Assembly: GCA_037693485.1 (NCBI GenBank)
Contig: CM075351.1
Coordinates: forward strand, 128,846,001 to 128,910,000
Direction: 5' to 3'
Origin: Kitagawia praeruptora
Taxonomy: Eukaryota; Streptophyta; Magnoliopsida; Apiales; Apiaceae
DNA length: 64,000 nt
The notes below the pieces were generated by a model that was not told the DNA's origin, ran no database searches, and was given only the letters and a program-made list of their open reading frames with translations. Shown piece by piece: positions 1 to 12,200 of this stretch. Position 1 is the first letter of the stretch. Every line of letters begins with the position of its first letter. Made by a program: the position numbers and the translations under genes.

Positions 1-176
1 GTTTGTGATTTTGATGATTAAATGATATAAAATTTGATGGGTTAAGTGTATAATTTGATTTTTGTGTGAATTCACAAATTAGTGATGATGGGTTATTGTG
101 ATATTGAATTGTTAGTCAAAATATGTGTAAGTATTGTGTAAGTCATTGTGAGGATTTTGTGTGTGTGGTTGGTGAT

Positions 177-420
177 GATGAGAGGGAGGCCGAGAGAGAG
201 ATTGAGAGAAAGAGAGAGAGGCCGAGAGAGAGAAGAGAAGAGAGGGAGAGGGAGAAGCCGAGAGAGAGTGAAAGAAAGAGAGAGAGGCTGAGAGAGAGAG
301 AGAAGAGAAGAGAGGGAGAGGGAGAAGCCGAGAGAGAGTGAGAGAGAGAGAGAGGCCGAGAGGCCGAGAGAGAGAGAAGAGAAAGAGAGAGCCGAGAGGA
401 AGGAGGAAGGAGAAGAAGAG
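177..420. repeat. (GA)n-rich low-complexity tract
   Basis: Almost pure GAGAGA/GGGAGA purine repeats with recurring GCCGAGAG units. Long reading frames on both strands here are products of the repeat and are not genes. Confidence 0.9.
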
Positions 421-1508
421 AGATTGTGGTGAAGTTGTGTGAATTCTTGAGAATTAATTCCTTGAATCTTATGTGAGTTACTTGATTTAATTGTTACATG
501 AGTTAATTGTTTACATGGTAGGTTGACTTCGAGTTGCTTGATGGTTAGTAGTAGTAGTCGATATTGATGGAGTTGTAGGCATTGGTAGTGTATTGTGATT
601 GTCTTGTGTTGTTTGAGCCGGTTGTAATCCGGTATGGTTTGACGACTATACAAAGGAGATGCCAACGAATATTTCTAAAAATATAATAAAACGATTTCCA
701 AAACCCTAAGGCACATCTCCAATGTTAAGTCGTAGTGTCATTATAGTACTATGCCGAACTACATTATATGTTAGGTGATTTACGTGCTATGTGACCTATG
801 TGATTACATGTATATAAACATATATGTGTATATAGTTAAAAAGTTATCGATGGGGCGTTAACATTATTAGGATTGTCTTGTGGTATGTAAACTAATGAGG
901 GGAAAATAAGATATTGTTTATTATTATTATAGGTCCGAGTAGGAGGCCTGGCAAGGAGCCGATTGAAGAGGACGCTATCTAGTGCAAACTCGTGATTTAA
1001 GGCAAGTGTACTATTCTACCTTGTTGTTACCATATGATGAATGCCATGAGTATCGAATTGTTAAGTTGTCACAAATTAGTACCATATTCTTTCCGGCCTT
1101 ATTATTGTCGTACTCCATGTGATTGATTTCATACCCTTGAACTTGAATTAACTTGTTAATCGATAATCATATTACTTGGAAACCTTCCGTACTTTCTTGA
1201 ATTCTTGAATCCTTGAATTAACTACATAAATACCCTCATGCATGATGAATTCTTTTTCTATCCTAAAACACTTATTGATTCTTAACTTATTTTCTTGACT
1301 TAACCAAAGTACTATAAACAGAATCCCAACTTCCAATAATCCGAAATGATTGACTTTCTTCACTTGACCTTGTCATTTATTCGAGATCTGAAAATCAATT
1401 CTTGTTGATTAGCAACTTGATATTACATTGATATTCTTGTTTCTTTGAGATGAATTGAATTTGACAGACTTTGTTTCACCTAAATGGAATTGGATGGAAT
1501 GTTACTTT

Positions 1509-1524
1509 GACCGAGGCGCCGGTC
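1509..1524 (+). other. LTR hairpin GACCG...CGGTC
   Basis: A 5-bp perfect stem with a 6-nt loop lies just upstream of the GGCCAATGTGTGCC block. The related LTR at the right end has GACCA...TGGTC hairpins in the same place (63694-63708 and 63729-63742). The loop-closing pair differs but pairing is kept. Confidence 0.5.
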
Positions 1525-2154
1525 CAAATCATTTTATTATTGTAGGCCAATGTGTGCCTGGGATCCCCTCATATTTGAGAACCACGTATTGGATATACGG
1601 GTTCGGAGCTCTGACGTGGGCTGATCACCCAGCTTTGCTCGTAGCGTCTTATCAGATATTCCAATTCCTACTCATTCTATTTTGATATTCATTCAGTTGA
1701 TACCTTTCATTTGCAGATTGATATATCTTGCTTTACATTTGATTATTGTGCCAGTCTTATATTGTTGGTTTATGCACTTGCTGAGCAATTGGCTCAATGA
1801 TTTTATTTTCCTTAACCTTTCAGTGAAACTCGAAGATGGTAAGGACTCTTGAGACTGCGCGTAAGAATTGTGGTGGATCCGGAATAGCCTATAGGAGGCG
1901 TTTCCAGGTAGAAGGGAGTGACGATCTGATGGATCTTATTTTGCTAGAACTTTTGAACTTAGTCTGTAATAATCTTTTGAACTTAGAATAATTATGGCTT
2001 GTAATAATAAATTGGTTTAAATTTGTAGTTTTATATTGTTTCAAACTCTTACCTGTTGGTGATCTAGGCGTGGGATTGGTAATGTTTAATTAGTTAATAT
2101 GCATGCTTTACCATTATCTAGCTAAATTTGATTAAGGGATTTGGGGCCATCGCA

Positions 2155-2871
2155 GATTGCACTTGTGTTGTCACACATGATTGGAATTCTTTCCAACACA
2201 AGTCCATAATCTCTAAGTTGATTTCTAATCCAAAGCACTTGAGCACAGCAACTTCCAGCAGCTATGTATTCAGCCTCAGCTGTAGAAGTTGACACAGATT
2301 GTTGTTTCTTGCTATACCAAGAGACTAATCTTTGTCCAAGAAACTGGCAGCTACCTGAGGTGCTTTTCCTATCCACTCTGCATCCAGCATAATCAGCATC
2401 AGAATAACCAACCAGATTGAACCCTGTGTCCTTAGGATACCATAAACCCAAGTTTGGAGTGCCCTTCAGATATCTAAAGATCCTTTTTATAGCAATCAAA
2501 TGTGATTCTTTTGGATTTGATTGAAACCTTGCACACAAACATGTAGCAAACATGATGTCTGGCCTACTTGCAGTGAGATAGAGTAGAGAACCAACCATGC
2601 CTCTGTAGACTGAGATATCTACTTTCTTGCCTTTAGCATCTTCATCCAATTTAGTGGCAGTGGCCATGGGTGTCTTTGCTGGTGAGCAGTCTTCTAAGTC
2701 AAACTTCTTCAATAAATCCTTGATGTACTTGGTTTGACTGATAAAGATTCCATCCCTCCTTTGACTGACTTGCAACCCAAGAAAGAATGTCAACTCTCCC
2801 ATCATACTCATCTCATATCTGCTCTGCATGAGTTTAGAGAATTTCTCACACAGCTTTTCATTTGTAGAGCC
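2155..2871 (-). pseudogene. Copia pol fragment, RT C-terminus and RNase H (element F)
   Basis: The minus strand encodes the end of a Ty1/copia reverse transcriptase and most of RNase H: the GSTNEKLCEKF region just after the RT active site, then YLTASRPDIM, YSDADYAG, AEAEYIAAGSCCAQ and CDNTSAI. The first two RNase H acidic residues are present. The frame is cut after SAI by the gypsy LTR ending at 2154, and it is opened at its upstream end by the LTR of element B at 2872. The sequence is closer to family C (for example ISQTKYI and HLIAIKRIFRYLKGTPNLG) than to A/B. It is the oldest visible layer. Its upstream half should lie right of the window. Confidence 0.9.
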
Positions 2872-3605
2872 TGTTAACTCGAATAACTTGTAAGGGGGGG
2901 GGGTTGAATACAAGTTATCTAATCGTATCTAGTTTTTGCTTGATTAAGTAAACAAGAACAAACGAATGAATCAAACTGTTTGTATTAATGAGATCAAATA
3001 CAAACTCTACCAAAGGTGTACAAATACCTTAAGCAACTATTGTCAATACAAATCTCTCTCTGTTTGTTTCGAACTCTCGAATACAAACCTTATACAGAGC
3101 TACGCACATACGCTCAATACGCACACTTTTTACAATGATATTGAGAGAGTATTTATAATGCTACCTATCAACTAATAACAGAAAGATATAATCTATACAT
3201 GACAATGTTCTGCCTTCCAGTTGACAGTTTCCATTAATAGAAAATTCTTTCCTTCACGAAATCTTCTTGCTTGTTCTTCAAACAAAGATCCTGTTTTATA
3301 GCACTTTCCAGTTTCTGTAGCATCCATAATGACATCATCAGTAACACGACTGATATCAGGATTTCACACTGCATCAGGATCTGATCATCCATCAGTACTT
3401 GATCAGGATTTGACTTGCCATATCAGGATTCAATCTCAGTTCCTGACACGTAGTCCTCGATGCACTGTTCCTAACTTAATTCTATAGATTACTGTCCAAT
3501 ACATATATCCTATACAAAGTGCTAAATCCTTTATAAATCATGATATACAAGAAGTATAAGAAAAATTCTATTCTTAACATCACAACTCATGAATTATTCC
3601 TAACA
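2872..3605 (-). repeat. 3' LTR of element B
   Basis: A 734-bp LTR. On the minus strand it starts TGTTAGGAATAATTC and ends GAGTTAACA, matching the LTRs of A. It contains four exact ATCAGGAT motifs (3355, 3373, 3402 and 3422). A polypurine tract abuts it at 3606. Confidence 0.95.
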
Positions 3606-3615
3606 ATCTCCCCTA
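3606..3615 (-). other. Polypurine tract of element B
   Basis: On the minus strand TAGGGGAGAT lies directly against the 3' LTR, the position where plus-strand DNA synthesis is primed. Further PPT-like G-runs lie nearby (about 3837 and 3902), as is known for Sireviruses. Confidence 0.8.
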
Positions 3616-3779
3616 TTTATGCTTTAAGATCTGAAGCATAAATCTGAGTTGTTGATGTCAAAATATTTAACAATACAATCAGAATAGAATTTATGAATTC
3701 AAAAATCATGAAGTTAAGTACCTCCTTCTCCAGATGTAGACAAAGTATCTAGTACTTAGAAGAAAGAATTCAACTATTT

Positions 3780-5791
3780 GATGCTTCTTTTCCTTTACCA
3801 CTTCCCTGATAAGATTCACCTCTGTCACTGTCCTTATCTCCCCTACTAGTTCTTCTTTTGTCTCCTTCAGTCTATTTTTGTTGTTGTCTGTGAATGGTTT
3901 TTATCTCCCCCTTTTTGACATCAGCAACATTAATTCCAAGAGTTTCAGTAACAGAACAAATGAGATTCATCAGAACTGCTTGATTTTCCATAATAGTGAC
4001 TTGGTTATCTTCAAGTGTTTGAAGTCTTGATTGAATTTCAACTTGAGATTTCTGAATTTCTTGTAGAACGTCAGAATTGACTTCAATGTTGGAAGTGTTT
4101 GGAATATCTTCTTATTCAAGTCTTGTAGAAGAAGTTGCCTGTTTAGTATGATATTCAAGTAATAATACTCAAGTAGAGTTACAAACATCTTCATCTTTTT
4201 GATCTGAAGCTGCTATATGATCATCTTGTCCTTCACCAGTATTCTATGTACTAACATCTTCAAAACCTGACTCCTCCTTAGATTGATCAGATACTGTTGA
4301 TGTCTCAATTCTAGCTGATATTGGTAGTACATACAAAGGAATACTTGGATCACTAGAAACTTCATCTGGTACATATGTATCAAGAGATTGTTTTATCCTG
4401 GCACCTCTTCTGTTGATTATTCCTACAAGCCTCTCCTTTTGCTTCTTAGCTTTAACTTCTAGCTTTGCATTGTGATGTGCTAGGTCATTCTTCTCAAACA
4501 TCTTGATAAAAGAATAAGTACCAGCATCCATTCCAAGATTATCAGACCAAGATTCAGGAAAAACCTGATCCCAGAAATCTAACGATGGTTTCCTAATTTT
4601 CTCTCCCTCACTATGGAGTTGATCATCCATACCCTCATTCTCACTTTGACTATCTAAAGTCAATACTCTTTCTACCTCTCCTTTTGCCTGGTCAGGAGCC
4701 AGCCTCTCATATTGTGGATCAATATCCATCTTTTCAAGTGTATCACTCAAATTTGGATAAGTGCTCTCATGAATTACAGAAAAATAGAGTTTAGAAGAAG
4801 TTTTAATACCTGAACTCACATGGAGAGAGGGTTCCTCATTTTGAAAGGGGCTTGAGGTTTTCTCTAAGGAGTGAGCTGCTATAGTCTCTGAATCCTGACA
4901 ATCATCTTCTTTCCTTTCAAAGACTACAGGCTCCAGTATACCACTTTCAGGTTCTCTACTAGACTCTGATGTCTTCAGTAATACTTCATTAGACACCATA
5001 GTTAGCATTTCACCGTCTTTAAGTGTTGTTTGCTGAGACACACCCTCAAGATGAATAGACTCTGAATGAACAATATTTGTTTGATCTTCAGGAAAATCAA
5101 TCAAAGTCATTTCTCTCATATCATAGGGTTTCTCACTTGCAAATTCAGTCATCACAGAAGACCTTTCAACATCAGCTATCATAGCTCCTGAGTCATCCAA
5201 CCTCTGACTAGATGGTTCTTGTGTTGCAGTGACTGTGATCCGATCTGTCCTACTATCCACCACTGGTGCAATAGTATCTTCTATTGACTGCTTTTTTCTA
5301 GCTACTTCCTCCTGTTGTTCACCTTGAGCTAAAACATCTTCAATAATGACATCCTTGTCAAATAAATATGTATGAAGTGATTGAAGTGCAACATGCTTTG
5401 AGAGTCCAAATTTCTTGACTAATTGTCTTCTGATAGTTACATAGAAATACATCTTCATTAAGTCAAGTCTTTGATGTAGAAGTCCATACTCTTCTGGAAA
5501 TAAAAGTTTTGGTACTCTTTCAACTAGAAAATCTAGAACAGGCCTGGACAGCTTCACTTTGATAGAAATAACTCCTATAACCAGTCTGTATGATAATGTA
5601 GTTTCCCATGAAGAATCAATATCAAGATCTCTATAGTCATTTGCTGACTTGATTGTAGCTTCATTTGTAGAGACCTGCATGACATTAGTTGGACTAGACT
5701 CTGTGTGTATAGGTGACAAATGAATCTTTCTCCTTGTTCTCCTAGTATAGTGAGCAAAAGATTTATCCTGAGAAAACTCAAGAGGTGTAGA
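3780..5791 (-). pseudogene. Env-like gene of B, C-terminal two thirds
   Basis: This continues the frame that stops at the insertion point of A; the N-terminal part is at 18043-19330. The open section 4244-5719 encodes an acidic, Ser/Thr-rich protein that aligns closely with the A copy over its whole length (shared LDFLVERVPKL-type, DFWDQVFPESW and SMDAGTYSFIKM-type segments). In-frame stops follow a CAG-to-TAG change near 4245, and the C-terminal tail is further damaged. No membrane segment or signal peptide is visible. Function is unknown; 'env-like' refers only to its position 3' of pol. Confidence 0.8.
5787..5791. repeat. Target-site duplication of A, left (GTAGA)
   Basis: Identical to 18038-18042 on the other side of element A. 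It proves a single insertion event into B. Confidence 0.97.
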
Positions 5792-6533
5792 TGTTAGGAA
5801 TAATTCATGAGTTGTGATGTTAAGAATAGAATTTACACATTATACTTCTTGTAATCCTGATCTTATAAAGGATTTAGCACTGTATATAGGATATATGTGT
5901 AAGACAGTTAATCTGTAGAGTTTATTCAGGAATGAACAGTGTATCGGAGACTACATGTCAGGAACAGAGAGCAAATCCTGATGGTGTCTAATACTGATGG
6001 ATGATCAGATACTAATGCAGTGTGAAATCCTGATATCAGTCATGCTACTGATGATGTCATTGTGGATGCTACAGAAACTGGCAAGTGCTATAAAACAGGA
6101 TCGTTGTTTGAAGAACAAGCAAGGAGTTATTATGAAGGAAAGGTTTTTCTATTGATGGAAACTATCAACTGGAAGGCAGAACATTGTCATGTATAGATTA
6201 TATCTTTCTATTATTAGTTGATAGGTAGCATTATAAATACTCTCTCAATATCATTGTAAAGAGTGTGTGTTCGTGAGGAAAAAAGTTTGAGTGCGTAGCT
6301 CTGTATAAGGTTTGTATTCGAGAGTTCGAAACAAACAGAGAGAGAGATTTATTTTGTCAGCAGCTGCTAAAGGTAATTGTACACCTTTGGTAGAGTTTGT
6401 ATTATATCTTTTTTATACAAACAGTTTCTTTTTATTCAATCGATCTTGTGCATCTATATTCAAGCAAAAATCAGACACGATTATATAACTTGTATTCAAC
6501 CCCCCCCCCTTCTACAAGTTATTCGAGTTAACA
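5792..6533 (+). repeat. 5' LTR of element A
   Basis: 742 bp, TGTTAGG...GTTAACA. Three ATCCTGAT motifs (5855, 5975 and 6027) precede the TATA box at 6232. Near the 3' end a 10-C run is flanked by ACTTGTA and TACAAGT, which can pair. The primer site follows at 6536. Confidence 0.97.
6232..6239 (+). promoter_or_regulatory. LTR TATA box (A, 5' LTR)
   Basis: TATAAATA in the LTR, downstream of the motif cluster and about 300 bp before the LTR end. The same sequence is at 17739-17746 in the 3' LTR. The start of the genomic RNA is expected about 30 bp further on. Confidence 0.7.
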
Positions 6534-6535
6534 AT

Positions 6536-6547
6536 TGGTATCAGAGC
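6536..6547 (+). other. Primer binding site of A (tRNA-iMet)
   Basis: TGGTATCAGAGC starts 2 nt after the LTR. It is complementary to the 3' end of plant initiator methionine tRNA, the usual copia minus-strand primer. Confidence 0.93.
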
Positions 6548-6582
6548 AGGTTGATTTCGAATAATCATAAAGATCTGCAATC

Positions 6583-8870
6583 ATGTTTGGTTACAAGGAT
6601 GGTAATACCAAGATTCCTATGCTCAAGAGAAACGAATATACTCTATGGGAAGTTAAGATGTTGCATCACCTGGAGGCAACAGATCCTGATTATCTTGACA
6701 GAATTAGAGATGGACCGTTTGTACCAAGAAGGTTGTTGCTCAAGCAACTGTCGAAGGTGTAGTTGTTCCAGAACACACAGCAGAGAAGCCTAAATCTGAA
6801 TGGACAGATAAGGAGAAGGAGAACGTTCTAAAAGATGCTAAAGTGAGAAACATATTGTTCAACAGTCTGGATTCTGTTCTCACTAACTATGTTCTCTCTT
6901 GTAAGACTGCTAAGGAGATTTGGGACAATCTAAAGGTTCACTGTGAAGGAACTAAGCCTATTAGGAAGAATATGAGGACACTTCTCATACAACAGTATGA
7001 ATACTTTGAATCCAAGTCTGGTGAGTCACTTACTGATACCTTTGATAGGTTTACAAAACTCATCAATGAGATGGCCTTGCATGGTAAACATTATGACTTG
7101 GAGGATATGAATACTAAATTCATGAAAGCCTTGCCTGATTTCTACAATGAGAAGATCTCTGCAATTGAAGAAGCTAATGATTTGGATGAAATATCATTAG
7201 AGGCAGTTTATGGAAAACTGAGGGCTTATGAACTTGACAAGCAGCAAAAAAAGAGCAGGAGTGAAGGAAAGATGAAAATTGTTGCACTCACTGCTCAATC
7301 TGAATCAAAGAAGCTTCCTGAAGAAAAGTCTAAATCTGCTGATAGGGACTCAAGGAAGAAGAAAAGCAAAGTAAGTTCTGAGTTAGAGACTACTGATGAA
7401 GATCCTGACGATAGTGATTCTGAATCAGAGATGCAGGAACTCTTTGCTATGTTTGCTAAAGCTTTCAAGAAATGAAGATTCAACAGGAAAAGATTTAGCA
7501 AAGGACCTTTTCAAAAGAAAGATGAGAAGAAGAGTGACAAAGGCAAAAGTACAATTGTGAAGCTAGATAAAGCCAAGATCAAGTGCTTTAACTGCAGCGA
7601 GCTTGGACACTTTGCTAGTGAGTGTAAGAAGCCCAGGAATTCAGGGAAAGGTAATGCACTCATGGTCACACAGAAGGATTGGGCTGACTCCAGTGATTCT
7701 GAAGATGAATTGGATTATGAAAACATTACTTTGATGGCAAGTGCTTCAGATAAGTCTGGATCTCCAAAGAAAACTTCTCCATCTTCTGTTAAAGTATCAC
7801 TTCACTCTCTTTATTCATTTGATAGCTTAGATTCTGATGAGATTAGATCTATTCATGTTGAGTTTAAGAATCTTATAACTAATTTTAAAATTCTTACTAG
7901 TGAAAGAGATGAACTCAAGGTTAAGAATGATAAATTAGTTGATAGAAATAATTTTCTTGAATCTGAGTTAGTTCAAATGGAAGAATATAAGATAAGTTCT
8001 GATAAAGCTAAGCATGATTATGGTGTTATTCTTGAGGCTTATGATTTTGTCAGAAAAGAACTAGAGGAAGAGAGAGATGTGATTAAAACCATTAACACTT
8101 CTGGTAAAAAGACTCAAGAAATCTTTGAGAGTGGAATTAGATGTAAGATTAATGGTTTAGGTTATGATAAGGCTAGACAAGAAAATAAAGAAGCTATTGT
8201 CACTGATGATAGTAAACTAGAAACTAGCAAATCTAAGTCTGAAGGTAAGAAAACAGTTTCTGAACCTAAATATGTTAAGTTTGTTGATTCTAATGGCACC
8301 CCAATTGTGCACAAAAGGATTGACAATAGCAGTTCAGATGAGAGAGTGTTAGAGAAACCTAAGAATGTGAACATAGGTTTTCTGTCTAAGTCTCAGCTAA
8401 AACAGAGACTAGATGACATTTCAGAGTCTAGCAAAATCAAAAGAAATAGGAATGGAAAAGAAGGTATTAACAAAGAAAATAACTACAAGAATGTACCTGA
8501 TGCACCTAGGAAGAAATGCTATAAATGTGGAAATCATAATCATTTAGCCCTAGACTGTCATCAAAAACCTTCTTGGAAAACTGAGTCCAGATTCCCCAAG
8601 ACTCAAAAAATTCAATACCAACCACAAAATCCTTGTTATCATTGTGGTAGTTTATTTCATTCCATTTATACTTGTAAGGAGTATCATGAACTGTATTATG
8701 ACCATTACTCTCTGAAGTCTGAAACCCCAAGTCACAAACAGTTTGTGAAATCAGAGTCTAAGGTTAACTCTGCAACAGGTAAATCAAAAACTAAATCCCC
8801 TAAGCCTGTTGTTCCTAAATCTAGTAAGAAATGATCCAATCCAAGTTGGGTCCTAAAAATCTCTAACTAG
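6583..8870 (+). pseudogene. gag: Gag of element A, broken
   Basis: Gag would form the capsid and bind RNA. The frame opens at ATG 6583 (MFGYKDG), as in B. An N-terminal UBN2/gag domain is followed by an acidic Lys/Ser-rich stretch, a CCHC knuckle CFNCSELGHFASEC, a predicted coiled coil (about 7830-8090), then knuckles CYKCGNHNHLALDC and CYHCGSLFHSIYTC. Three knuckles plus a coiled coil fit Sirevirus gag. Breaks are a 1-nt deletion near 6729, TGA at 7473-7475 where B has a Gly codon, and TGA at 8832-8834. The original stop is probably TAG at 8868-8870. Pol lies in another frame 12 nt further on. Confidence 0.9.
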
Positions 8871-8881
8871 TTACTTGTTGT

Positions 8882-11800
8882 TTGCTGGGCATAGGAAAGA
8901 AGCATTCAATTATCTTGGACAGTGGATGCTCTGGACATATGACTGGAAAGAAGTCCCTGCTTACAAAGTTTGAAAGGAAAGCTGGCCCAGAAATATCTTT
9001 TGGAGATGGCAACAAGGGAGAAACTCTGGGATATGGCTCAATTGAATTGGGGAATGTCATCATAGAAAACGTAGCACTGGTTGAAGGCTTGAAACACACA
9101 CTTTTAAGCATAAGTCAACTGGGTGATAAAGGTTACCAATCAGTTTTTGACAAAGAAGGATGCAAAATCTTGAATATACAGAATGGAGACATTGTTCTTA
9201 CTGGTCAGAGACATGGTAACATATATGAAGCCAGCTTGAGTGACACATCTAAAGGGATTGTTAGATGTCTTTACAGTAAAACTTCAAATCATGAAAGCTG
9301 GAATTGGCACAAGAAGCTCTCACATCTCAACTTCAAAAAGATTAATCAGCTTGTGAAGCACAATCTAGTGAGAGGCCTACCTCAGGCAAATTATGTGCAA
9401 GATGGACTTTGTGAAGCTTGTCAGCTTGGAAAACAAAGAAGAACCACTTTCAAGAGCAAGACAGAAAATTCAATCACCAAACCATTTCACATGCTGCATC
9501 TTGATTTGTTTGGTCCAGTGAATATCATGTCAATTAGCAAGAAAAGATATGCTCTAGTTATAGTGGATGATTACACAAGGTTCACATGGGTGTTCTTTCT
9601 CCACAAGAAAGATGAAGCTCCTCAGCAAATCATTGAACTTGTCAAGAATATTCAGAAAAGCGCTGAGTACAATGTCAAAGTACTCAGAAGTGACAATGGT
9701 ACAGAATTCAAGAATTCAGTAATGGAGGAATATTGTGCAGACAATGGAATCACTCAACAGTTTTCTGCACCTGGAACACCTCAGCAAAATGGTGTAGTGG
9801 ATAGAAAGAACAGAACTCTCATAGAGGCAGCTAGAACCATGCTTGCAGATGCGAAGCTTCCAACTTATTTTTGGGCAGAGGCTATCAACACTGCATGTTT
9901 TACTCAAAACTGCACCTTGGTAAATAGTCATGGAAAGAATCCCTATAAGATGATCAAAGGAAAGAAACCAAGTGTGAAACACTTTCACATCTTTGGATGA
10001 AATGCTATGTCCTGAAAGTTCATCCAGAACAATTAGGAAAATTTGAAGCCAAGTCGGATGAAGCAATCTTTCTGGGATATTCAGCATCAAAGGCCTTCAA
10101 AGTTTACAATCTCAGAACTCTCATTGTTATGGAATCAATTCATGTTGCATTTGATGACAAGAAGCTTGGATCTCTGCAGACTGATGAAAGCCATGACAAA
10201 CTAGAATTTGAAAATCTGAATGATTCTGAGATGCTCTCCAGTGATGATGAAGGTTCTCCAAAAGAAATCTCTGTTGCTCCACAAAGGAATGCTATTGTTG
10301 AGGGGGAGCAAATTAATCAAGGAGAACACAACATTCATCGGGAGCAGACTACCTATACAGAGTCTACTCCATCAGGAACTGATACTTCATCAAGAACTGA
10401 TCTCTCAGAGACTAATGAAGAAAGATCAGGATCTAGCAGCAGTATTGAGTTCACTAACTCTACTGATCAAGGGGGAGTTTTGAAGGCAGAGAAAGTTCTT
10501 CTACAAGAGAAACCACTAATTCAGGGGGAGAGTTCAGCAGGAGAAATCTACCACCTGTTAGAAAATGGACAAAGGATCATACTGAAGATTTGATTATTGG
10601 TGATCCTAACAGTGGTGTTCGAACTAGAAGATCAATTCATAACGAATGCTTGTACAGTTGTTTTCTCTCAAAGAATGAACCAAAGAAGGTTGAAGAAGCT
10701 CTACAAGATCCTGATTGGGTAGTTGCAATGCAGGAAGAGTTAAATGAGTTTGAGAGAAACAAAATCTGGAGACTTGTACCAAGACCTAAAGATAGATCTA
10801 TTGTTGGTGCAAAATGGGTTTTCAGAAACAAGCTAGATGAATCTGGTATGATTGTAAGAAACAAAGCTAGATTAGTGGCCAAGGGTTATTCTCAGGAAGA
10901 AGGAATTGACTATGATGAGACCTTTGCACCTGTAGTTAGATTGGAAGCAATCAGAATGTTTCTTGCATTTGCAGCTCATTCAAAATTCAAAGTATACCAG
11001 ATGGATGTAAAGAGTGCTTTTCTTAATGTCAATCTTGATGAGGAAGTATATGTGGAGCAACCACCTGGTTTTGTTGATCCAAAATTTCCAAATCATGTCT
11101 ACAAACTTGACAAGGAACTCTATGGACTAAAGCAAGCACCAAGAGCATGGTATGAGACTTTGTCTAAATTTCTTCTTGATAATGGCTTCACAAGAGTTAC
11201 AATTGACAAAACTCTCTTCTTTAGAAAGGTTAAGAGTGATTTGCTTTTAGTTCAATTTTATGTTAATGACATCATATTTGGTTCTACTAATGAAAAGTTG
11301 TATGCTAAGTTTAGCAAGCTAATGCAGTCTAAGTACCAGATGAGCATGATGGGTGAACTAAATTTTTTCTTAGGCTTGCAGGTCAAACAGACTGAGACTA
11401 GTATTTTCATTAATCAGTCAAAGTATATCAAAGATCTTTTAAAAAGGTTTGACTTTCAAGACTGTGCAGTTGCAAAAACACCCAAGGCAACAGCCACTAA
11501 GCTAGACTCTGATCCTAAGGGAAAGAATGTTGACAACACTAGCTATAGAGGCATGATAGGCTCACTGTTATACTTAACAGCAAGTAGACCAGATATAATG
11601 TTTTCTACCTGTTTATGTGCTAGATTCCAAAGTGATCCTAAGGAATCTCATTTAATTGCTGTGAAGAGAATCTTTAGATATCTCAAAGGAACTCCAAACC
11701 TTGGTTTGTGGTATCCTAGAGAATCTGATTTCTCCCTAATTGGCTATTCAGACTCTGATTATGCAGGGTGTAAAATAGAGAGGAAAAGCACTACAGGTAC

Positions 11801-12200
11801 ATGTCAATTCTTGGGAAACAGATTGATTTCTTGGGCAAGCAAGAAGCAACAATCAGTTTCAACCTCAACTGCAGAAGCTGAGTACATTGCAGCAGGCAGT
11901 TGTTGTGCACAGCTCCTTTGGATAAGAAATCAGTTGATGGATTATGGTATGACACTTAGTAATATTCCTATGTTTTGTGATAATACTAGTGCTATCAAAA
12001 TTGCAGAAAATCCAGTTCAACATTCAAGGACAAAGCACATTGATGTCAGGTATCATTTTATAAGAGAACATATTGAGAATGGTATTGTGGAACTTCATTT
12101 TGTTCCTACTGAAAAACATCTTGCAGATATTCTAACTAAACCACTGGATGAAACTACCTTCATTAGATTGGTTAGTGAGTTAGGAATGTTAAATTTTTAG
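8882..12200 (+). pseudogene. pol: Pol of element A, broken and catalytically altered
   Basis: Domain order is aspartic protease (DSG at 8918-8926), integrase zinc and core domains, a variable linker, reverse transcriptase, then RNase H. The order integrase before RT defines Ty1/copia. Frames are 8882-10000, about 9997-10593 and about 10590-12200, joined across 1-nt indels near 9998 and 10540. The RT active site reads YVND rather than YVDD (Asn codon 11265-11267), and the integrase glutamate in GVVERKN is Asp (codon 9800-9802). RNase H residues look intact. Three GGGGGAG runs lie in the linker (10302, 10471 and 10524). There is no plausible ATG at the start, so expression from gag needs frameshifting, splicing or reinitiation. 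Confidence 0.93.

Larger units (their letters stand above)
1..2154 (+). mobile_element. 3' part of a long gypsy-type LTR (E-left)
   Basis: This stretch holds no credible gene. It matches the right end of the window (59916-64000) in the order of several blocks, for example GGCCAATGTGTGCC near 1543 and 63751 and a GAGGCAAGT-like block near 1000 and 62510. It is therefore read as a plus-oriented LTR of the same long-LTR gypsy group. A possible polyadenylation signal AATAAA lies at 2006-2011, and the sequence ends in CA at 2154, exactly where a copia reading frame is cut. The LTR start is outside the window. Orientation and superfamily are inferred, because no internal coding region of this element is visible. 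Confidence 0.6.

Noticed and set aside
93..665. Long ORFs on both strands across the GA repeat (also 123-341)
   Set aside because: They translate to Arg/Glu or Ser/Leu repeats produced by the purine tract, with no domain and no conservation.
1455..1685. 76-codon plus-strand ORF in the left gypsy LTR
   Set aside because: It spans the hairpin and the conserved GGCCAATGTGTGCC block. The homologous region at the right end does not keep the frame.
6692..6700. ATCCTGAT inside gag of A and inside the RT start (about 10707)
   Set aside because: These copies fall in the conserved peptides DPDY and DPDW, so the codons explain them. They were not counted as regulatory motifs.
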